NCBI RefSeq assembly: GCF_013410105.1
Contig: NZ_JACCCJ010000003.1
Span: forward strand, 248,001 to 312,000
Direction: 5' to 3'
Source of the DNA: Sphingopyxis sp. JAI108
GTDB taxonomy: Bacteria > Pseudomonadota > Alphaproteobacteria > Sphingomonadales > Sphingomonadaceae
Length of the DNA: 64,000 nt
The notes under the pieces were generated by a model, which made no database searches, had not been told where the DNA came from, and was given only the letters and a program-made list of their open reading frames with translations. The translations under genes and the position numbers were made by a program. Shown here one piece after another: positions 44,523 to 51,848 of the stretch (within the stretch, counting starts at the first letter, position 1; each line of letters opens with the position of its first letter).

Positions 44523-45431
44523 TTATTTTTTGCCGAGGATGATTTCGGTGCCGCGATCGTCGACGGCGAGGTCGAGCGCCGCGGCGAGCTTGCGGGCGAG
44601 GCTTTCGCTGTCCGCGACGTCGAAGCGGCCGGCGACGGGCAATTGGGCGAGGGCAGGATCGGCGAGACGGATCGGTTTGCCGGCCAACTTGTTCGCGGCG
44701 TCGAGAATCGCACCGAGCGGCAGATTGTCGGCCGCGAGCATCGTCGTTCCGACCGGGCTCGTCATCTCGGGCAGCAGGCGCGGTCCGCTGTCGGGGACTT
44801 CAGCTCGCTCGCCGGGCGCAAGGCGGATCGCCTTGGCGGAACCGCCGAGCCGGACTTCGACCGACCCGGTGATCAGCCTGACCTGCGGCGTTGCCGACCG
44901 GACGTCGACCTCGAAAACGGTCCCGATCGCCCGTGTCTCTGATCGCCCCGCGACCACGATGAACGGCCGCGCGGCATCGTGCGCGACATCGAAGCGCGCG
45001 CGGCCGCCGTGCAGCCGGACGCGGCGCTCGGTCTCGCTGAACTGCGGCTCGGCCCAGGCGCCGTCCATCAAAGTGACCGTCGTGCCGTCGGCGAGACGAA
45101 GCTGGCTCGGCAGCATCGGCCCGGCGGCAATCTGCTCGACATCTCTGCCATTCTTGAAATGCCAGGCAAAGCCGAGAGCGATGCCGGCTGCCGCGATCGT
45201 AGCGACGGCCCAGCGGAGCCTTCCCGGCGCGCTAGCATTCTCGCGAGCCCTGGCGCCGATCCGCTGGCGCGACATGCTGGCACCGAGCATATAATGCTCC
45301 TCCGCCATAACATAGGCTTCGGCATGTCCCGGCCGCGCATGCCACGCATCGAAGGCCGCACGGTCCTTGTCGGTCGGTGTACCGTGCATCTTCGCGGCCC
45401 AGTCGGCCGCCTCGCTGTCCCCGCGCCTCAC
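44523..45431 (-). CDS. FecR-family anti-sigma regulator
   Basis: 302 aa from a GTG overlapping the sigma-factor stop (GTGA). The cytoplasmic N-terminal domain (SEAADWAAKMHGTPTDKDRAAFDAWHARPGHAEAY) binds sigma. A transmembrane helix is at about 74-92 (WAVATIAAAGIALGFAW). The periplasmic FecR domain (LRLADGTTVTLMDGA, RRVRLHGGRARFDVAHDAARPFIV, LAPGERAEV) receives the signal from the receptor STN domain. It is the second component of the receptor-FecR-sigma relay. Confidence 0.95.
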   Translation of the reverse strand: MRRGDSEAADWAAKMHGTPTDKDRAAFDAWHARPGHAEAYVMAEEHYMLGASMSRQRIGARARENASAPGRLRWAVATIAAAGIALGFAWHFKNGRDVEQIAAGPMLPSQLRLADGTTVTLMDGAWAEPQFSETERRVRLHGGRARFDVAHDAARPFIVVAGRSETRAIGTVFEVDVRSATPQVRLITGSVEVRLGGSAKAIRLAPGERAEVPDSGPRLLPEMTSPVGTTMLAADNLPLGAILDAANKLAGKPIRLADPALAQLPVAGRFDVADSESLARKLAAALDLAVDDRGTEIILGKK

Positions 45432-46009
45432 GGCTGGGTGTCTCGTGCCTTGCGGATCGCTTTCAGGGCCTTGGCGATATGTCTTTCCACGCGTTTCAGA
45501 CTCATGCCCTTGATTCGGGAAATCTCGGAGTAGCTGAGATCATCGAGCCTGTGCATCAGGAAAACATCCCTTGTGGCGGCATCGAGCGCAGCGATCGCGT
45601 CCTCCGCTCGGCGCAGCAGGTCGCGCTGCTCAAGAACCGCGTGTGGATCGGGTCCCGGGTGCTGCTGATCCTCGAAACTGTGATGGGATTGGACTTGGCT
45701 GCGCACACCCGAGCGCGAACGGTTCTTGAGGATGCTGCGCGCGGCGGTCGCAAGATAGGCTGCGGGCGCCTCGAGAAAGCCCGCGCCATAGCCCTTGGCC
45801 GACATCAGCCTCCGAAAGGTCTCCTGGACGAGATCGGGCACGTCCTGTGGCGGCACATTGCGCCGGAAGATGCCTGCGACCCGGGCGTGATGTGAAGCAT
45901 AGAGATCTTCCATTCGCGCTTCGTGGCCGTGGCCGGCCCAATCGTCGGGGGGAAGGGGAGTGCCTGACGGCAGGCCGCGGCCTGCCGAAGGGGCGTCGTC
46001 AAAGTCCAT
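45428..46009 (-). CDS. ECF sigma factor, FecI type
   Basis: 193 aa from ATG 46009. Region 2 is LYASHHARVAGIFRRNVPPQDVPDLVQETFRRLMSA. Region 4 is AIAALDAATRDVFLMHRLDDLSYSEISRIKGMSLKRVERHIAKALKAIRKA. This is the FecI-like pattern paired with FecR. An internal ATG at 45916 would leave 162 aa, so the start is the least certain part. It should transcribe its own operon when the lasso receptor is engaged. Confidence 0.93.
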   Translation of the reverse strand: MDFDDAPSAGRGLPSGTPLPPDDWAGHGHEARMEDLYASHHARVAGIFRRNVPPQDVPDLVQETFRRLMSAKGYGAGFLEAPAAYLATAARSILKNRSRSGVRSQVQSHHSFEDQQHPGPDPHAVLEQRDLLRRAEDAIAALDAATRDVFLMHRLDDLSYSEISRIKGMSLKRVERHIAKALKAIRKARDTQP

Positions 46010-46387
46010 TCCATTTCGCCTACCGGTCGAGCCGGAAAGCGAGTCTGCCGGAATGGTAAGAACATATTCGGAAATATGCGCCGCCGCCTTTAGCCCGAGG
46101 GCCTGGACATACGCGTCGGCCACCCGGCAGCGGATGGGATATTCACAAGGCTTTCCGACAAGGCTTCTTACGACCCGGCACCGTGCGCCTTCTTGCCCGA
46201 TGCAGAGCAAGCATAGCCCGCCGTAGCGTCAGGGCAAGCCTGTGTTGTGCAAGTTCGTCCATTGTGAATCGATCTCCCCGCCGGACGGCGACAACTGGCC
46301 GATTGGGCCGCTGCGAGACGACGGCGAAATCGACGCAACCCAGGTTAACTTGCTGCAACTGCGGCGAGACGGGTCGGTTTCTGCAGC
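46010..46387. other. Intergenic region between sigma factor and YqcI/YcgG genes
   Basis: 378 bp of divergent intergenic DNA. I see a CATATT-CGGA-AATATG inverted repeat near 46067, and no protein gene I would support. Promoters for the sigma operon and for the GntA-like gene must lie here. Confidence 0.5.
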
Positions 46388-47074
46388 ATGCTACCGCCAA
46401 CCGACGACAGTTCCCACTCGCTCGCGCAACGCTTTCAGGCCTTCATCCGTGCAGCTGACTTCCCGTGCGTCGGGGCGAAGTCCGCACTGGCGCGGCAGCA
46501 GATCCGTTTCGTCGTCGCCCGCGACATGCGCTCGGCTTGGGACGATCTGCGCATCTACCCCAATCTTCTCGATCTCGCCTGGAGCTACGCGCGGTCGCCA
46601 AGCCTCTTCCATTCGCTCGTTGTGATATTCGAGGAGGATGGCGGGCTCGACGAGGAAGCGTTCGAGACATGCCTTTGGGAGCGGCTTGAATCGCTGAGCC
46701 GCAAAGACGACTGGGCTGGCCAGCCCCCCGATCCGCGCGTCAGCCACAGTCCCGAGGATCCGCATTTCTCGCTGAGCTTCGGCGGCGAGGCCTTTTTCGT
46801 CGTTGGCCTTCATCCGCGCGCGAGCCGTCCCGCGCGGCGGTTCGAGCGACCGGCGCTGGTATTCAATCTTCACGACCAGTTCGAAAAGCTGCGCGAGACC
46901 AACGTCTACGAGACGATGCGCGGCAAGATCATAGCGCGCGATGTCGCCCTGGCGGGCAGCGCGAACCCGATGCTCGCGCGTCACGGCGATGTGTCGGAGG
47001 CCCGGCAATATTCGGGGCGGGCCGTCGGACCCGATTGGCGTTGTCCCTTCTCGGGGCGCAGCCCGGCACCCTGA
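46388..47074 (+). CDS. YqcI/YcgG-family (GntA-like) haem enzyme
   Basis: 228 aa. The family motifs are plain: FPCVGAKSALARQQ near the N-terminus, LVVIFEE, SPEDPHFSLSFGGEAFFVVGLHPRASRP, RPALVFNLHDQFEKLR and the terminal ARQYSGRAVGPDWRCPF. This family includes GntA, a haem-dependent N-hydroxylase that acts on the guanidine of an arginine derivative in guanitoxin synthesis. Whether this protein has the same activity is inference. It lies between the lasso regulatory operon and the cyanophycin genes, both rich in arginine chemistry. Confidence 0.8.
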   Translation: MLPPTDDSSHSLAQRFQAFIRAADFPCVGAKSALARQQIRFVVARDMRSAWDDLRIYPNLLDLAWSYARSPSLFHSLVVIFEEDGGLDEEAFETCLWERLESLSRKDDWAGQPPDPRVSHSPEDPHFSLSFGGEAFFVVGLHPRASRPARRFERPALVFNLHDQFEKLRETNVYETMRGKIIARDVALAGSANPMLARHGDVSEARQYSGRAVGPDWRCPFSGRSPAP

Positions 47075-47089
47075 GCACTTCGGCGCAGC

Positions 47090-47881
47090 CTAACTTGCGG
47101 GACGGCGCGCGGCCAGATCGAAGCAGTCGCCGCTTCCCAGTGCGTGCAGCGTCACGCCGTGAAGCGACAATATTTCGCCGGCACGGGCGCCTGCCGCGTT
47201 GGAGTGGCTCGCCCGCGACGCGTCGACGATCGTCACGCCGCCGCTGCCGATCACCCGCGCGATGCTGCCCTCAATCCGAAGCGCCGTGTTCTCGTCGATC
47301 CCGATGCCGAGACAATCGGGACGCTGGCCGACCGCGGCGAGCAGTCGCCCGATGCGACCACGCTCGGCGAAATGCTGGTCGATGATGCTGGCAGGAACCA
47401 GCCCGAGCCCCGGCGCGAGGTCGATGTCGCCCAAACGCGGCGTCGCATCGCCGCCGCCGCCGACGAGCATCGTCTCGCCTTGCGCCGACGCCCCCGCCGA
47501 CGTCCCTGCCACAAGCCCGCCGCGTTCGTGGAGCGCGCGAACGGCCGTTTCGACCGGCGTATCCTTGATGAGGGTCATAAGGCGCGACTGGTCGCCGCCG
47601 GTGAAGAAGATGCCTGCCGCCTTTTCGATCAGTTTGGCACGCGAAGCGTCATGGGCTTGGTCTCGGTCATCGAGATAGAACTCGACGAGGTTGCCGACAC
47701 CCAGCGGGGCAAAGCCTTCGCAATAGGTCTCGAAATATCCATCCCGCTTCGCGCTCGCGATTGTCGCGACGACGAGCGTGCCTTCGCCGAGCTCCGCCGC
47801 GACGGCGCCGAGTATCTCGCGGCTGCCATCCTTGTCCTCATGGCCGCCGATCACGAACAAGGGGCCGGGCCTATCAGCCAT
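47090..47881 (-). CDS. cphB: Cyanophycinase
   Basis: 263 aa serine exopeptidase of the S51 family that releases beta-Asp-Arg dipeptides from cyanophycin. The nucleophile is Ser128 in GTSAGASAQG. FFTGGDQSRL and IDENTAL are family motifs. The ATG at 47881 overlaps the isoaspartyl peptidase stop by 8 nt. It is the last gene of the cyanophycin operon. No signal peptide, so it acts in the cytoplasm. Confidence 0.94.
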   Translation of the reverse strand: MADRPGPLFVIGGHEDKDGSREILGAVAAELGEGTLVVATIASAKRDGYFETYCEGFAPLGVGNLVEFYLDDRDQAHDASRAKLIEKAAGIFFTGGDQSRLMTLIKDTPVETAVRALHERGGLVAGTSAGASAQGETMLVGGGGDATPRLGDIDLAPGLGLVPASIIDQHFAERGRIGRLLAAVGQRPDCLGIGIDENTALRIEGSIARVIGSGGVTIVDASRASHSNAAGARAGEILSLHGVTLHALGSGDCFDLAARRPAS

Positions 47882-48734
47882 TATTTTCCTTCCACACGAT
47901 GCCGGACACCGGCTCCATGCCCTCGCGGACAAAGGCAGCGGCAAAATGCGGACTGTTGTGCGCGATCCCGACCCTGCCTTCGCGGTCGAGGAGGATGACG
48001 CCCGCCTCGGCTGCGAGACGCGCCATAGGGGCGAAGATCGCCTCGGCCGCCGCGCTGGCGTCCGCCGTTTCGAGCGCGCGCATCACGCGCGCGGCGAGCA
48101 GTGTCCGCGCGATCGCCTCGCCGTCGCCCGACAGCGATACCGCGCCAATGCCGTCCTCGGCATAGAAGCCCGAGCCAGGAAGCGGTGCGTCGCCGACGCG
48201 GCCGGCGAGCGTGCCCGCCAGCCCGCCGGTGGACGTCGCCGCGGCGACATGGCCCTTGCGGTCGCGGGCAACGCAGCCGACGGTATCGTGACCGCGTCCG
48301 CCCGGCGTCGCCAGGGGCATGCCCGCTCGGGCTTCTGCGATCCCGCGCGATCTTGCGAATGCCTCGGCGCCGGCGCCGACAAGGAGGACAGGCGGCTCGC
48401 GCAACATAGCATGCGCGGCTTCGACGGGATTATAGAGGGAGCGCACGCATGCGACGGCGCCTACATCGAGCGTGGCCCCGTCCATGATGCCGGCGTCCAT
48501 CTCGACCTCGCCATCGGCATTTGTCACCGATCCCCCGCCCGCGTTGAACGCAGGATCGTCCTCGAGCAGGCAAACCGCGACCTTGACCGCATCGAGCACG
48601 CTGCCGCCGCTTGCCAAGATCATCGCGCCGGCCTTGGCTGCCGCTGCGCATCCTTCGCGGCGCGGCGCCTGCAGGTCGGCAGGGATGTCGCATGCACCGC
48701 CATGGACGGCGATCGCCCAGCGGTCCTCAGCCAT
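47874..48734 (-). CDS. iaaA: Isoaspartyl peptidase/type 2 L-asparaginase
   Basis: 286 aa Ntn-hydrolase. The self-cleavage/catalytic Thr151 is in GRGHDTVGCVARD, preceded by LEDDPAFNAGGGSVTN and EMDAGIMDG of the alpha chain. In cyanophycin loci this enzyme splits beta-Asp-Arg dipeptides to Asp and Arg. It overlaps the cphA stop and cphB start by 8 nt each. Confidence 0.94.
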   Translation of the reverse strand: MAEDRWAIAVHGGACDIPADLQAPRREGCAAAAKAGAMILASGGSVLDAVKVAVCLLEDDPAFNAGGGSVTNADGEVEMDAGIMDGATLDVGAVACVRSLYNPVEAAHAMLREPPVLLVGAGAEAFARSRGIAEARAGMPLATPGGRGHDTVGCVARDRKGHVAAATSTGGLAGTLAGRVGDAPLPGSGFYAEDGIGAVSLSGDGEAIARTLLAARVMRALETADASAAAEAIFAPMARLAAEAGVILLDREGRVGIAHNSPHFAAAFVREGMEPVSGIVWKENNG

Positions 48735-51456
48735 GCGCCGCCTGCCGCAATCGGGCGTCCTGCGGACCGGGGCCCGCAGCCCAGGCTTCGACGAGCCTCC
48801 ATATTCCATCGACGTCGGTCGGGGTGAGCACGACGATGTCGCCGGGGCGCGCGGCGGCGAGGCATGCCGATGCGGCGTCATACTCGCCGTCGTGGAGGCC
48901 GATCGCGTCCGCGTCGAGCCCCGCCTCGAGGGCGCCCTGGCGCATCAGGGCATTGGCTTCGCCGGGCGGGCGGCCGCGCAGGTCGACATTCTCGCGCAAC
49001 ATCAGGACGTCGAACATCCCGCCCGAGAGGGCGCCGATTTCGACGAGATCGCAGTCGCGCCGATCGCCTGGAATGCCGATCATTCCGATCACCCGGGCTC
49101 CTGTCTCACCGCGCATTGACGCAAGCAGGTCGGCGAGCGCGTTGAGCGCGGCGCGGTTATGGGCATAATCGACGACGATCCGCACGCCATGCGCCTCGGA
49201 GAGGCTAAGACGCCCCGGCGAATCCTCGAAGCTCGGACGAAAGGATGCGAGGCCGGCGGCGATCGTTGCGGGCGCAATCCCATAGGCGGCCGCCATTGCG
49301 GCCGCGGCGGCAGCATTCTCGACATTGAAGAGGGCGGCGCCCTTCAGCGTCGCGGGGATCGCCGCAACGGAAATGATCGGCAGGGTCTCGCCGCCCCGGT
49401 GGAGCATTAGCGTTCCGCGCTCGCAGCTCACCGCCAGTCCGCTGTTTGCCCGATGCGCTTCTATCGGTGCCAGCGCGTCGGCTGCCGCGCCGCCGGTGAA
49501 CCAGACGATGCGGCCGCGGGCGCGGCGCGCCATGCGAACGGTGAGCGGGTCGGCGGCGTTGAGCACGCAGGCGCCGCTCTTCTTGACGTTGCGGGCGACG
49601 ATCGCCTTCACGCGCGCGAGATCGGCGAGCGTGTCGATGCCCTTGAGGCCGAGATGATCGGGTGTGACATTGAGGACCGCGCCGACGTCGCAGGCGTCGA
49701 AGGCAAGGCCTTCGCGCAGCATGCCGCCGCGCGCGGTCTCGAGGACCGCCGCCTCGACGCGGGGATGGCGCAGCAGCATGCGCGCGCTTTTGGGGCCGCT
49801 CGCGTCGCCCGCAGCGCTGCGGGTCTCGCCGACGTAGACGCCCGAGGTGCAGGTGAAGCCGGTAGTGAGGCCGTGTCGTTCCAGAATCCGCGCAAGCATG
49901 CGGACCGTCGTCGTCTTGCCGTTCGTCCCGGTGATGGCGAAAACGGGTATCCGGCTCTTGCGGCCCTTCGGAAAGAGCGAGGCGATGATCGGCCGCGCGA
50001 CGTCGCGCGCCGTCCCCTCCGAAGGCGCGAGATGCATGCGCAGCCCGGGGGCGGCATTGACTTCGACGATACCGCCCCCCGTCGCACGGACGCTCCGGGC
50101 AATATCGGGGACGATCATATCGATGCCGGCGACGTCGAGGCCGAGCGCGGCGGCGGCGTCGATCGCGATCGCTGCATTGTCGGGATGGATGGCATCGGTC
50201 CGGTCGATCGCGCTCCCGCCGGTCGAGAGGTTGGCGGCGCCGCGCAGCATGACGGTCTCGCCCGCGGCGGGCACGCTCGCGAGCGTGTGGTTCGCCTCGG
50301 CGAGAAAGGCTTCGAGCGCGGCGTCGACGCGTATCCGGGTGAGAACCGCTTCATGGCCGGCGCCGCGGCGTGGATCGTCGTTCACAGCCTCGATCAGCGC
50401 CGCGATGCTTGTCGTGCCGTCGCCGATGACATGCGCGGCGATGCGCTCGGCGACGGCGACCACGTCGTTTCCGACGACGAGAATGCGGTGATCGGCGCCG
50501 TTGAGCTGGCGCTCGACGATGACGCGCGGTGCGATAGCCTGCGCGCGCACGAAGGCATCGCGAAGCGCAGCGCCGTCGGCGACGCCCGTGGTCACGCCGC
50601 GGCCCTGATTGCCGTCGAGCGGCTTGACGACGACCGGCCACCCGAGCTTCGCGGCGGCGCGTTCGGCTTCGGATATCGTTCGCACAACTTCTCCGGGCGG
50701 CACCGGGATGCCGATGCTCGCGAGCATCTCCTTCGCTGCCTGCTTATTGGCGGCAAGTTCGGCGCCGATCAGCGAGGTCGCGCCGGTGACGCTCGCGCGA
50801 ATGCGACGCTGGCGGTGGCCGGTGCCGAATTGGATGAGGCTTGCCTTGTCGAGCCGGAAAACCGGAATATGCCGCCGCCGCGCTTCGGCGACGAGCGCAG
50901 CGGTGCTGGGGCCAAGTCTGTTCTTGCGGACGAGCGTTCGAAGCGCGCTCAGCCGCGTCGCTATGTCGGTCGGGGAGCCGTCCAGCGCAGGGGCGATGCG
51001 GTCGAGGCCTGCGGCCCCTTGCAGCGCGGACGGAAGTAGCGCGTCCACCAGTTCGATCGCGGCGCGCCCGGCGGCAAGGCCGCTCGTCTGGTCGGCATAG
51101 CAGTAGAGAATGTCATATTGGCCCGGCTTGCCGCGCACCCGGCGCGTCTTGCCCCTGGTGATCGCTGCGCCGGCCCACGTTTGCAGCTCGATTGCGACAT
51201 GCTCGATGATATGGCCGAGCCACGTACCTTCGGCCAGCCGGCGGAGGAAGCCGCCGGCCTCGCTATAGCTGCAGCCATGGTCGGCAAGGCCCGGCAGCAG
51301 CGTTTGCAGCGCCTCGGCGAAGCCGGGCAAGCGATCGCTGGGATAGCGGTCGAGCATCCCGAGATCGACGCGGATCCGGATCATCGGACGCCGGCCGTAG
51401 AGGTGGGGACCCGCATAGACCGAGCGTTCGAGCACCCGCAGCGAAGCGGAGGTCAA
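48727..51456 (-). CDS. cphA: Cyanophycin synthetase
   Basis: 909 aa from a TTG at 51456 (typical CphA1 length). The N-terminal region begins RVLERSVYAGPHLYGRRPMIRIRVDLG, the family start. The ATP-grasp domain (WPVVVKPLDGNQGRGVTTGV, about 220-480) adds Asp. The Mur-ligase domain has the P-loop ITGTNGKTTT near residue 505 and adds Arg. The product is multi-L-arginyl-poly-L-aspartate, a nitrogen store. No ATG is in a suitable place, and upstream frame is low-complexity Pro/Arg, so the TTG is chosen. The start is uncertain. Confidence 0.93.
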   Translation of the reverse strand: MTSASLRVLERSVYAGPHLYGRRPMIRIRVDLGMLDRYPSDRLPGFAEALQTLLPGLADHGCSYSEAGGFLRRLAEGTWLGHIIEHVAIELQTWAGAAITRGKTRRVRGKPGQYDILYCYADQTSGLAAGRAAIELVDALLPSALQGAAGLDRIAPALDGSPTDIATRLSALRTLVRKNRLGPSTAALVAEARRRHIPVFRLDKASLIQFGTGHRQRRIRASVTGATSLIGAELAANKQAAKEMLASIGIPVPPGEVVRTISEAERAAAKLGWPVVVKPLDGNQGRGVTTGVADGAALRDAFVRAQAIAPRVIVERQLNGADHRILVVGNDVVAVAERIAAHVIGDGTTSIAALIEAVNDDPRRGAGHEAVLTRIRVDAALEAFLAEANHTLASVPAAGETVMLRGAANLSTGGSAIDRTDAIHPDNAAIAIDAAAALGLDVAGIDMIVPDIARSVRATGGGIVEVNAAPGLRMHLAPSEGTARDVARPIIASLFPKGRKSRIPVFAITGTNGKTTTVRMLARILERHGLTTGFTCTSGVYVGETRSAAGDASGPKSARMLLRHPRVEAAVLETARGGMLREGLAFDACDVGAVLNVTPDHLGLKGIDTLADLARVKAIVARNVKKSGACVLNAADPLTVRMARRARGRIVWFTGGAAADALAPIEAHRANSGLAVSCERGTLMLHRGGETLPIISVAAIPATLKGAALFNVENAAAAAAMAAAYGIAPATIAAGLASFRPSFEDSPGRLSLSEAHGVRIVVDYAHNRAALNALADLLASMRGETGARVIGMIGIPGDRRDCDLVEIGALSGGMFDVLMLRENVDLRGRPPGEANALMRQGALEAGLDADAIGLHDGEYDAASACLAAARPGDIVVLTPTDVDGIWRLVEAWAAGPGPQDARLRQAAHG

Positions 51457-51848
51457 GGCGCCGGCCTTGCATGGCGCAGCGACAGCGCGCTCCGGACAGC
51501 GATCGCGGACGCGGCGGCGGGGAGGGAGATGGTGGGGCCGGAAGGGGAAAGGCCGGAAGGGAGGAGGAGGGCGCGCGGCATGCTTGTCCTTGGCTGGGGT
51601 CCTGCTGCCAACGCGAGCGGCTGACGCCCGGTTGCCGGGGTTAACATGGATCATGGCGATTGTTGCGGGCGGGGCGGCAACCGTGCGCGGAGGGGCGCGT
51701 TGGGCTTTCAGGCGACACGCTTCTCCTGCCACACCGGGCACGCCCTTCGGGGTCGGCCATTCCCTGATCGACCAGTTCGCTGGGATGAAGGATAGGTTGA
51801 TGCGCGCGCCTGATCTTCATTCGGGGGGACCGGACAGAAGGCACGACG
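51457..51848. other. Divergent intergenic region with a G-rich block
   Basis: 392 bp between cphA and the glycosyltransferase gene. The + strand at about 51517-51570 carries repeated G-runs (GGGGAGGGAGATGG, GTGGGG, AAGGGG, AAGGGAGG) that could form a G-quadruplex. I see no gene. Confidence 0.5.
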
